A DNA stretch of 13,521 nucleotides from Deltaproteobacteria bacterium (GCA_003647375.1 QMMS01000098.1:1-13521); one strand, 5' to 3'. Counted from the stretch's first letter, positions 5,847 through 11,195 are shown. Translations and numbers: made by a program. The notes: generated by a model from the sequence alone, not told the origin.

Positions 5847-5922
5847 GCCTTCGCCAAGGCTTCGGCTGGCAAGCCGGAGAATTGGCGAAGGCTGCGCGCC
5901 ATAGCTCGAAAGAGCGAAGGCG
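5846..5922. repeat. Two-hairpin repeat unit directly after tmRNA (copy A)
   Basis: Hairpin 1: AGCCTTCGCCAA (5846-5857) pairs perfectly with TTGGCGAAGGCT (5882-5893). Inside it, after a 2x2 internal loop, CTTCGGCT (5860-5867) pairs with AGCCGGAG (5872-5879) around GGCA. Hairpin 2: CGCC (5897-5900) pairs with GGCG (5919-5922), and GCTC (5904-5907) with GAGC (5912-5915), capped by GAAA. The same two-part unit, with compensatory changes, follows the second tmRNA end at 7405. A partial copy of hairpin 1's left half occurs at 5949-5972. There is no T-run, so an ordinary terminator is unlikely. Frames running through the unit would encode spurious peptide words such as FAKASAGKP. Confidence 0.8.
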
Positions 5923-5948
5923 GGCTATCAATACCCCATGATACGAAT

Positions 5949-5975
5949 CGCCAAGGCTTCAGCTGGCAAACCAGC
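5949..5975. repeat. Partial copy of the hairpin repeat
   Basis: CGCCAAGGCTTCAGCTGGCA and the next four bases match 5852-5875 with two differences. GCTGG-CAAA-CCAGC gives a small residual stem. Confidence 0.6.
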
Positions 5976-6016
5976 AACAATAATCCTTCTCTCCTCCATA
6001 TCTATGATTAATAACG

Positions 6017-6259
6017 ATGAAATACGTATATCTAATTCGCAGTACCTCTTATCCAGATCAAAAATATGTCGGCATCACATCTGATGTAAAATCCAGATTG
6101 AAAGCTCACAATGAGGGTAAATCATCTCATACTGCTAAGTTCAAGCCATGGGAATTGATAACCTATATAGCCTTTTCGGATCCTTCCCAATCTGCAGAAT
6201 TTGAAAGATACCTCAAATCAGGTTCCGGCCGAGCCTTCGCCAACAAGCGTCTCTGGTAG
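6017..6259 (+). CDS. GIY-YIG domain nuclease (small, UPF0213-like)
   Basis: An 80-residue single GIY-YIG domain. The diagnostic pieces are YVYLI (residues 3-7), KYVGITSDVKSRLKAHN (Gly19, catalytic Arg27, His31-Asn32) and the metal-binding Glu region SAEFERYLKSGSGRAF (Glu61 or Glu63). The tail AFANKRLW is typical of this group of short proteins, often annotated as excinuclease-ABC-subunit-C-like. Such proteins are predicted DNA endonucleases, but most short chromosomal ones have no known role. The gene lies between the two tmRNA ends, so it belongs to the accessory segment. The start ATG has no strong ribosome-binding site. The 3' tail of a second related gene lies 108 bp further on. Confidence 0.8.
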   Translation: MKYVYLIRSTSYPDQKYVGITSDVKSRLKAHNEGKSSHTAKFKPWELITYIAFSDPSQSAEFERYLKSGSGRAFANKRLW

Positions 6260-6366
6260 CCCTCCAAACATCAAAAAGTATCCATCTTATTTCCAAATCC
6301 TAACTTGCTTAAAAGGTCACACTTGTTAAATTTTGCTAGTCGACGGATTTAAACAAGTTGGAATAA

Positions 6367-6405
6367 TCAGGTTCAGGCTGCGCATTTGCCAAAAAGCGTT
6401 TGTGA
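6367..6405 (+). pseudogene. Relic 3' end of a second GIY-YIG gene
   Basis: The frame reads SGSGCAFAKKRL then stop, corresponding residue by residue to SGSGRAFANKRLW at the end of the intact GIY-YIG gene. No upstream catalytic part is found in 6260-6366, so only the tail remains. The surrounding spacer (6260-6592) is AT-rich and holds no other supported gene. Confidence 0.5.
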
Positions 6406-6592
6406 TAAATTCCAAATAATCTTAAATAATTTAAATGCGTTAATCCCTTCTCCCAATTCAATTGGCGGAGGGCATATATTTTTATTGGCACCTCCCAACT
6501 CTAAAAAATTGTTTTTTTGTCCACTTATACGATAATAGTATCTGATAAGGTTTTGGGAGATGCTATTTTGTAATTCATTACCCATTATTTGA

Positions 6593-6913
6593 GTGCTAAG
6601 TCCGTATTTGGTTCGATTTCCACATCAACAAGAGTCAAGGGCAGACTTGACCCCATTTCCTCTATTTTTAGCTGATTCGCCTGGGAAAAACCTATTTGAC
6701 CAGCTCCATTTTAGGGAGGATGATCGTGGGGCCAACACCTGGTTGGTAGTTCCCAACGATAAGGGTGTTTTCCATGGATCGTCGGATCAGGATGGTATTG
6801 TCTGTGTACATCCTGTACAAGTATATCTTGATCTCAAGGGGCATCCTGAACGGGCGAAAGAGGCCGCTTCGATGGTCCGCCAGGAGAAACTAAAATGGAG
6901 GTGGGATGCCTGA
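6593..6913 (+). pseudogene. 5'-truncated AbiEi-like type IV antitoxin / HTH partner protein
   Basis: The open frame gives 106 residues, but only the part from about residue 33 (NLFDQLHFREDD) looks like a real protein; the first 30 residues run through a REP-like palindrome. The C-terminal GIVCVHPVQVYLDLKGHPER segment followed by AKEAASMVRQEKLKW resembles the end of the AbiEi-type partner found next to AbiEii nucleotidyltransferases. In intact systems this partner has an N-terminal winged helix that binds the operon's promoter and neutralises the toxin. That N-terminus is missing here. Its stop overlaps the start of the next gene by 8 bp, which is the usual operon layout. Family assignment rests on the C-terminal pattern and the neighbour. 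Confidence 0.5.
6634..6651. repeat. REP-like palindrome at the break point of the AbiEi-like gene
   Basis: GTCAAG and CTTGAC flank GGCAGA, followed by CCCC. Words of the form GTCAAG...CTTGACCCC are frequent in REP-type and transposase-associated repeats of proteobacteria (recalled, not searched). It lies just upstream of where homology to the antitoxin-like protein seems to begin. Confidence 0.45.
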
Positions 6914-7271
6914 AAAACCTTTATTCGCGTACGATTATCAAAAAGAAAATGTAGAATTAGTGCGCCAAACCTGCCTTTACGTCTCCACCAAACTCGGAGA
7001 TTTGTTAGATGATCTAGTGGTCGTTGGTGGCCTGGTGCCCTCGCTTTTGATTCCGGATGGATCCCTTCCTGAAGGTGAAGATGTCCATATCGGTACCATG
7101 GATTTGGATCTTGGCCTTTCTTTGGCGATCCTTGATAGGAAACGATATGAGGATCTTACCCAAAGGCTTCACAGATCGGGTTTTGAGCCGGATAGCCTTG
7201 GTCCAAGCCGTGTGGCGCAGTTTCAATACAATGAGCCGAATCCTGATCTCCAGGCGGATGTCGCTGGGTAA
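6906..7271 (+). pseudogene. 3'-truncated AbiEii-like nucleotidyltransferase toxin
   Basis: The 121-residue frame holds the N-terminal nucleotidyltransferase half of an AbiEii/AbiGii-type protein: VVVGGLVPSLL (the Gly-Gly helix motif), then GTMDLDLGLSLAILD with the paired Asp of the DxD motif, and the helix KRYEDLTQRLHRSGFEPD. Full-length members are over 250 residues; here homology ends at EPNPD and the frame closes as LQADVAG-stop within a 25-bp sequence that also occurs at 11003-11027. The active site is kept but the C-terminal half is lost, so it is probably inactive. In type IV toxin-antitoxin systems the intact enzyme modifies tRNA and causes growth arrest or phage abortive infection; that is family knowledge and need not hold for this fragment. 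Confidence 0.6.
7246..7270. repeat. 25-bp exact repeat, copy 1, at the broken end of the AbiEii-like gene
   Basis: This is identical to 11003-11027 in the same orientation, with unrelated flanks on the right. In both places the left flank is AbiEii-like coding sequence (EPNPD here, AYDLY there). Confidence 0.8.
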
Positions 7272-7323
7272 ACCCGGGAACTGTTGGATCAATGCTCGAA
7301 AGCTGGATCGTAGATTAGCGGAT

Positions 7324-7370
7324 ATTCGGTAAACATTCGGTAAGTCGCTGTAAGCCCTTGTGGCTGTAAG
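7324..7370. other. Two pairs of short direct repeats beside the second tmRNA end (possible integrase arm sites)
   Basis: ATTCGGTAA occurs at 7324-7332 and 7335-7343, 11 bp apart (one helical turn). CTGTAAG occurs at 7348-7354 and 7364-7370. They lie immediately left of the tmRNA-identical segment, where arm-type integrase sites would be expected at an attachment site. No integrase gene is present. Confidence 0.4.
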
Positions 7371-7380
7371 GACTAACGTA

Positions 7381-7405
7381 GGTTCGACTCCCGCCGCCTC
7401 CACCA
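7381..7405 (+). repeat. Duplicate of the tmRNA 3' end (att-like core)
   Basis: These 25 bases are identical to tmRNA 5822-5846, from the T-loop through CCA. With the following 29 bases the match is 54 bp with two differences. No tmRNA body precedes it, so it is a 3'-end duplicate of the kind left by integration at ssrA. Confidence 0.8.
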
Positions 7406-7531
7406 GCCTTCGTCAAGGCTTCGGCTGGCGAGCCATCCTTTTCAAGAGCCGGAGAATTGACGAAGGCTGCGCGTTGTAGCTCATCTGAGCGAAGTCGGAC
7501 TTGTCACGTCGTAGCTCGAAGAGCGAAGACG
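7405..7531. repeat. Two-hairpin repeat unit (copy B) with an extra second hairpin
   Basis: Hairpin 1: AGCCTTCGTCAA (7405-7416) pairs perfectly with TTGACGAAGGCT (7457-7468). Compared with copy A, the C-G pair at 5854/5885 has become T-A at 7413/7460, a compensatory change. The inner stem CTTCGGCT/AGCCGGAG is kept, with the loop enlarged by a 16-base insertion. Hairpin 2 occurs twice: 7472-7497 (GCTC-ATCT-GAGC core) and 7507-7531 (CGTC/GACG outer stem, GCTC-GAA-GAGC core). The 7532-7618 remainder shows no gene. Confidence 0.75.
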
Positions 7532-7618
7532 GAAGAATTCACCTGGGGAAATATCCAGGCAATGGCGATATCCCTACGATATTGCATATAATAACAACTC
7601 AAGCATATTTTTTAGTTG

Positions 7619-8947
7619 TCAAAGGTTTGTAGAATGGAGGGAAACCATATCAGGCAACAGCGAAAGGGCATAAAGAGGGAGATTGAGAATTTTACCATCC
7701 TTTTTTAAATTCAACAGGGTTGCTCTTGCAAGTACTGACGGTGAAAACTGCATGTCGTACGAGCGCAGGCTTTTGCTCCGGGGATTGATCCCGGCTTTCA
7801 CTTCTAGTGGATAAATCCGGCCTGAGAATTCGCACAGAAAATCAAGTTCCGCTTTGCCTCCTTTACTGCGCCAGTAATGAACTGGCTGCCCGAAATGGGC
7901 TATCAATTGTTGGGCAGCAAAGTTTTCAACAAATGCCCCATCATATTCATTAAAAATCCGGTCTCCGAGAGACAGCAGTTCAACAGGTGACCTTGACATG
8001 GCTCCCAACAGCCCAACATCCAGAGCATATATTTTAAAACACGCTTTGTCTGCATAATGCGATAAGGGGCTTTTTGCTGATCCGGTGGCTGTGGCGCGAT
8101 AGATAAGGCCTGCGTCTTCTAACCATTTCAGCGCATTCTCGTATTCCCGGGCACGAGCACTCTTTTTTACGGCACTAAATATGAATTTCTTGTTTTCTTT
8201 GGCCAAGTGCTTGGGGATTGAATCCCAAAGCAGTGTTAGTTTGGGGATATCGGATGCAGGTGCATGTTTTGCGAAATCTATGATGTAAGATTTGATAATT
8301 TCTTCCTGGATCTCACGGACCTCTCGCCCATTAGCGGTTTCGGCAAAATGATTTACAGGTTCAGGCATACCGCCCACAAAATAGTACTGGCGGAGCAGAT
8401 CAACAAGATGGGCATGAAAGGCCTCTGATAAGGGAATAGGGTCAGATAAATTTTCAAGCAGTTGTCGATACCGGGATTCTCCAATGCCGTCGAGAAACTC
8501 CATGAAGTTCATTGGGAAGAGGTCAAGAAAATTGACCTTTCCGACAGGAAAGGATCCGGGGGAGGAAAGTTTCACACCAAGGAGAGACCCGGCAGCCGCG
8601 ATATGGATATCCTTTCTCTTTTCGTTAAAATATTTCAGCGCGTTTAAGGCTCGGTTTGACACCTGGATTTCATCGAATACCATCAGGTCAGCACCCGGTT
8701 TGATCTCAACATCATAATAGATGGAAAGTTCCTTTATAATTCGTTCCGGATCCAGATCACGTTTAAAAAACTGGTCGAGCCCTGGATCTTCTTCGAAGTT
8801 GCAGTACATGATGTTTTCATATTCATTACGACCAAACGCTTTCAATATAAACGTCTTTCCGGTTTGACGCGCACCTTGCAACAGAAGCGGCTTCCGCCTG
8901 GGATTTGATTTCCAATCCAGTAGTTTTTGGTATATATCTCTTTTCAT
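7619..8947 (-). CDS. AAA+ ATPase with DUF4143 C-terminal domain (GARQTGKT type)
   Basis: A 442-residue protein of the widespread AAA_14/DUF4143 family. The N-terminal ATPase has Walker A GARQTGKT (25-32), Walker B LMVFDEIQ (88-95) and a sensor-1-like AAAGSLLG (117-124). The C-terminal DUF4143 region ends in a PD-(D/E)xK-like fold motif: AELDFLCEF, then YPLEVKAG, with the Glu/Asp and Glu-x-Lys spacing of restriction-type nucleases. Function is unproven for the family; proposals include roles in mobile-element or stress responses. The length is normal and both motifs are intact, so the gene is probably functional. The start at 8947 (MKRDIYQKLLDWK) fits homologues. A 15-bp palindrome covering a TTGACA box lies 20 bp upstream. 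No partner gene is adjacent in the same direction. Confidence 0.85.
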   Translation of the reverse strand: MKRDIYQKLLDWKSNPRRKPLLLQGARQTGKTFILKAFGRNEYENIMYCNFEEDPGLDQFFKRDLDPERIIKELSIYYDVEIKPGADLMVFDEIQVSNRALNALKYFNEKRKDIHIAAAGSLLGVKLSSPGSFPVGKVNFLDLFPMNFMEFLDGIGESRYRQLLENLSDPIPLSEAFHAHLVDLLRQYYFVGGMPEPVNHFAETANGREVREIQEEIIKSYIIDFAKHAPASDIPKLTLLWDSIPKHLAKENKKFIFSAVKKSARAREYENALKWLEDAGLIYRATATGSAKSPLSHYADKACFKIYALDVGLLGAMSRSPVELLSLGDRIFNEYDGAFVENFAAQQLIAHFGQPVHYWRSKGGKAELDFLCEFSGRIYPLEVKAGINPRSKSLRSYDMQFSPSVLARATLLNLKKDGKILNLPLYALSLLPDMVSLHSTNL

Positions 8948-8966
8948 AGTCGATTAGGATGCCAGA

Positions 8967-8984
8967 ACATGCCGGGCATGTCAA
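8967..8984 (-). promoter_or_regulatory. Palindrome overlapping a -35 box upstream of the first DUF4143 ATPase
   Basis: ACATGCC-G-GGCATGT (8967-8981) is a perfect 7-bp-arm palindrome. On the minus strand TTGACA (8984-8979) overlaps it. The -10 candidates downstream (CATCCT, CCTAAT) are weak. A repressor site is inferred, not shown. Confidence 0.4.
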
Positions 8985-8999
8985 GGAATATCAGGCTGT

Positions 9000-9021
9000 T
9001 TATGTGAGAGCTATCACATAA
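9000..9021. promoter_or_regulatory. CRP-type binding site (perfect palindrome)
   Basis: TTATGTGA-N6-TCACATAA contains the CRP/Vfr core TGTGA-N6-TCACA without mismatch. It lies in the divergent spacer between the ATPase gene and the cyclase-stub operon. The rest of that spacer (8948-9238) holds another palindrome at 9154 and no supported gene. Confidence 0.6.
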
Positions 9022-9034
9022 TAGGGATGTATAA

Positions 9035-9050
9035 AGTGAATATTTACACA
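9035..9050. promoter_or_regulatory. Second, weaker CRP-like site
   Basis: AGTGA-N6-ACACA differs from the core by one base in each half. Its centre is exactly 32 bp from the centre of the 9000-9021 site, close to three helical turns. Confidence 0.35.
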
Positions 9051-9145
9051 TAATGGATCCAATGGTGTCTTGACCCGAAACTTTTTTAATACAGATGGTG
9101 TTGGCCGGAACTGTGTCGCGTGGTATCCATATTATGAGCCGAACC

Positions 9146-9178
9146 TTGACCTCATAACCATACATGGTTATTTATAAT
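9146..9178 (+). promoter_or_regulatory. Promoter/operator region of the cyclase-stub operon
   Basis: ATAACCAT-AC-ATGGTTAT (9154-9171) is a perfect 18-bp palindrome placed between TTGACC (9146-9151) and TATAAT (9173-9178). The 21-bp spacing is too long for a normal promoter, so either the TATAAT is activator-dependent or another -35 is used. The palindrome's position suggests a repressor or activator site. Confidence 0.4.
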
Positions 9179-9238
9179 ATTAATTGTCTGAGTCTCTCCT
9201 GTCACCGCCGTTTTTCAACCGAACTCTCGGATAAGACC

Positions 9239-9415
9239 ATGACTAAAAAAGGCTTGAAACGCAAACTTACTGCTATTCTCAGTGCCGATGTTGAAGGTTA
9301 CAGTCGCGTCATGGGTTATGATGAGGCTAAGGGTCGTCCAAGCACTATCGCGTCGCTTGGCCAAAAGGTGATGGAGACCACGGTGGTTCCATCAAGCGGT
9401 CAAAGGCAAAGGTAA
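9239..9415 (+). pseudogene. Stub of a class III adenylate/guanylate cyclase
   Basis: From ATG 9239 the frame reads KRKLTAILSADVEGYSRVMG, the unmistakable N-terminus of the class III cyclase family (homologues: RKLTAILSADVxGYSRLMG), containing the first metal-binding Asp region. After YDEAKGRP the similarity fades and the frame stops at 58 residues, so nearly the whole catalytic domain (normally about 180 residues) and any C-terminal sensor domain are missing. An internal deletion is the simplest explanation. Enzymes of this family make cAMP from ATP; this stub cannot. It is the first gene of an apparent operon with the DUF2092 gene 48 bp downstream. CRP-type sites lie about 200 bp upstream. 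Confidence 0.7.
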
Positions 9416-9463
9416 CGATTAATCGCAAATAACAGGCTTAATTGAGAGGATAAGGAGAAAAAA

Positions 9464-10255
9464 ATGAAAAGAGTAACTTCTTTTATTGTCATAGGTATCC
9501 TTAGCGCATTTCTCTGGTCTACAGCCCAGCCGGTCAAGAGTGCTGAAATGGACGACCGGAAGGCCAGGAACATCCTGCAGAACATGGCCAGGACCCTTGC
9601 TGAGGCAAAACAGTTCAGCGTTACTCTGCGCAGCAGTTATGACGCACTCCAGGAAAACGGGCAGATGATTGAGTTCTGGGCGGTGCGCGAAATCCAGGTC
9701 AAGCGGCCCGATAACCTGCGAGTCGATCTGGAGCAAAGTGACGGAGACAAGCGTATAATGGTTTTCGACGGTAAACAGATCCTCGTCCACAATGTCACTG
9801 AAAACGTTTATGCCGAGGCCGAAAAAGTCGGCAGCGTTGATGATGCTATCAAGTACGTTGTCGATGTCCTGAAGACCCCAGTGCCGTTGGCCAAGATGTT
9901 CCGGACCAACTTCTCTGCTGAACTGGAGCAGCTGGTTGAAGAGATTGATTATGTCGAACTGAACATGCTGACCGATGTGCCAACCGACCACCTTGCCGTT
10001 CGCACCAGGGATGTTGATTTCCAGATATGGATTGCCCAAGGTAAAGATCCGCTACCAAGACGGATCGTCATAACATATAAGAAGTCCAAGGGCGAGCCGC
10101 AGTTCCGGGCCGATTTTTCAAACTGGAATCTTTCGGCTAAAGGTGTCAAAGGGCCATTCACCTTCACCCCGCCTAAAAATGCCGAACAGATCCCGTTTAT
10201 TGTCCGTAACCGTTCAGGAGCGGACATCCCTGCTCAGAAAGGAGGAGCAAAATGA
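9464..10255 (+). CDS. Secreted DUF2092 protein
   Basis: A 263-residue protein of the DUF2092 family. The N-terminus (MKR, hydrophobic FIVIGILSAFLWSTA, then VKSAEM) is a Sec signal peptide, probably cleaved after about residue 27, so the mature protein is periplasmic or outer-membrane associated. The body has the LolA/LppX-like pattern seen in DUF2092: REIQVKRPDNLRVDLEQ, RIMVFDGKQILVHN, VDVLKTPVPLAKMF, HLAVRTRDVDFQIWIAQGKD and PLPRRIVITYKKSKGEPQF. Such half-barrel folds bind hydrophobic or lipid ligands, but the ligand here is unknown. An AAGGAG-type ribosome-binding site precedes ATG 9464. The last four bases overlap the next gene (ATGA), so the two are almost certainly co-translated. Confidence 0.8.
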   Translation: MKRVTSFIVIGILSAFLWSTAQPVKSAEMDDRKARNILQNMARTLAEAKQFSVTLRSSYDALQENGQMIEFWAVREIQVKRPDNLRVDLEQSDGDKRIMVFDGKQILVHNVTENVYAEAEKVGSVDDAIKYVVDVLKTPVPLAKMFRTNFSAELEQLVEEIDYVELNMLTDVPTDHLAVRTRDVDFQIWIAQGKDPLPRRIVITYKKSKGEPQFRADFSNWNLSAKGVKGPFTFTPPKNAEQIPFIVRNRSGADIPAQKGGAK

Positions 10256-10788
10256 AAAGCAGGTATCCATTTATTCTGATAGCAGTCATATTTGTTTTTT
10301 GCATGACAACCTTTATGGCCAGCATGGTTGAAGCACGCGGCGACAGGGGTGGTGGCGACAGGGGTGGTGGCGGCAGGGGTGGCAGCAGCAGGGGCGGCGG
10401 CGGTTTCTCACGCGGCGGTCCAGCAGCAAGCGGTGGATTCTCCTCGCGTCCAGCAGGACAAAGTCGAGCGAGCCAAGCACCACGACAAGAAACCCGACGG
10501 GAACAACCGCGTGACCGAGATGATTGGCAGGAACGTCGTGATGAAATCCGGGAAAACATTAACGATGCACGCGAAGATCGTCAGGACTTCAGTGATAATG
10601 AAAGGGATGGTTACTATGATAACCATCATCATCATGGCGGTGTAGCCTTTGTGACCCGTGCTCCATGCTCGACCACCGTGGTTGTAGCTAACTCAACTTA
10701 CTACCATTGCGGTTCGGCCTGGTATTCACGCGGCTATAAGGGCGGTGACGTGGTCTATTTTGTTACTTCAGCACCGGGAGGACATTGA
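10252..10788 (+). CDS. Secreted Gly/Arg-rich protein with Cys-containing C-terminal domain
   Basis: The 178-residue product starts at ATG 10252, overlapping the DUF2092 stop. A signal peptide (MKSRYPFILIAVIFVFCM through MVEA) is followed by a low-complexity Gly/Arg/Ser segment (residues 29-75) with four GDRGG-like repeats, then a charged DRDDWQERRDEIRENINDAR stretch predicted helical, a HHHH cluster (about residue 124), and a compact C-terminal domain. The C-terminus has two Cys and many Tyr/Gly (CSTTVVVANSTYYHCGSAWY, then VVYFVTSAPGGH). Similar small proteins occur after DUF2092 genes in other bacteria as far as I recall, so the pair probably works together at the cell envelope. The Cys pair may form a disulfide. 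No enzymatic motif is seen. Function is unknown. Confidence 0.75.
   Translation: MKSRYPFILIAVIFVFCMTTFMASMVEARGDRGGGDRGGGGRGGSSRGGGGFSRGGPAASGGFSSRPAGQSRASQAPRQETRREQPRDRDDWQERRDEIRENINDAREDRQDFSDNERDGYYDNHHHHGGVAFVTRAPCSTTVVVANSTYYHCGSAWYSRGYKGGDVVYFVTSAPGGH
10339..10398 (+). repeat. 15-bp tandem repeat inside the Gly/Arg-rich gene
   Basis: Four 15-bp units start at 10339, 10354, 10369 and 10384, the first two identical (GGCGACAGGGGTGGT), encoding GDRGG, GDRGG, GGRGG, SSRGG. In-frame slippage could change the length of the linker. Confidence 0.75.
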
Positions 10789-10932
10789 TTAAAAAGATTT
10801 ATTTCTCAAAAGGTTCAGATAGAGAATGATGATTTAAATCGTGCAGATTTACTTGAGTGCAAGCGAGGGCTTTGGTTAAACCCTATTGGTTGATATGGCG
10901 ATACCAATCGGTCAGTTGCCCGATTTTTACAT

Positions 10933-11064
10933 TGTGCCTTCATCGTGCTGAAAGCCCTGGCATTTCATCAAAGAGGTGAAAATAAAGACGCGTATGATCT
11001 TTATCTCCAGGCGGATGTCGCTGGGTATATGAGCATCGGGAAGATTGCTGAAAGACGCCCATAA
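10933..11064 (+). pseudogene. C-terminal fragment of another AbiEii-like nucleotidyltransferase
   Basis: The frame reads CAFIVLKALAFHQRGENK then DAYDLY, the conserved C-terminal helix of AbiEii-type toxins (VLKALAF...RGENKDAYDLYYV). After DAYDLY it passes into the 25-bp repeat and continues LQADVAGYMSIGKIAERRP to TAA 11062-11064, which is not family sequence. The N-terminal catalytic half is absent; the 10789-10932 spacer has no supported gene. It cannot be the missing end of the 6906 gene directly, because the middle of the protein is absent from both. Confidence 0.5.
11003..11027. repeat. 25-bp exact repeat, copy 2
   Basis: This is identical to 7246-7270. It joins the AbiEii C-terminal fragment on the left to the metallophosphoesterase relic on the right. 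Confidence 0.8.
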
Positions 11065-11186
11065 CTTCCATCTTCGTAGAGTCCAAAGTTTCAGGCGTGG
11101 ATCACCACATCGGTTCGGACATGGGAGACCAGAGCATTGATGATTCCGAGCTTGTCATGAGTGTTGCTGATCAGCAGGAGTCGCAT
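11049..11186 (-). pseudogene. Relic of a YfcE-like metallophosphoesterase
   Basis: From ATG 11186 (minus strand) the frame reads MRLLLISNTHDKLGIINALV, then SHVRTDVVIHA, then a stop at 11093-11091. Reading through gives NFGLYEDGSYGRLS. Intact relatives read ISDTHxK and VIHAGDFGFYDDGSY. So the first metal ligand Asp is Asn, the Gly of GD is a TGA (one base from GGA), and its Asp is Asn. After 11049 homology ends, near the 25-bp repeat. It starts 9 bp after the stop of the second ATPase with a GAGG site before it, so it was probably the next gene of that operon. Confidence 0.55.
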
Positions 11187-11195
11187 GGGGCTGCC

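Noticed and set aside
5846..5893. Reading the long stem after tmRNA as its terminator
   Set aside because: It begins inside CCA, has no T-run after it, and is repeated with changes at 7405, so a repeat element is the better description.
5802..6011. Frame running out of the tmRNA end, with words such as PPPPPAFAKASAGKP
   Set aside because: It starts inside the tmRNA and translates the hairpin repeats; it is a repeat artefact.
6373..6585. 70-codon minus-strand frame in the AT-rich spacer
   Set aside because: It has low-complexity composition and no recognisable motif, and it overlaps the GIY-YIG relic in the opposite sense.
7014..7403. Minus-strand frame beginning MEAAGVEPT
   Set aside because: That N-terminus is the reverse translation of a tRNA/tmRNA 3' end, a common false gene, and the rest is antisense to the AbiEii-like gene.
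8944..9165. 73-codon minus-strand frame upstream of the first ATPase
   Set aside because: It overlaps the ATPase start, crosses the CRP-type sites and palindromes, and has no protein-like pattern.
9091..9178. Possible coding remnant reading DGVGRNCVAWYPYYEPNLDL
   Set aside because: It has no start or ribosome-binding site and no known family. It overlaps the palindrome at 9154, and the loose similarity to EPNPDL in the AbiEii-like gene is too short to count.
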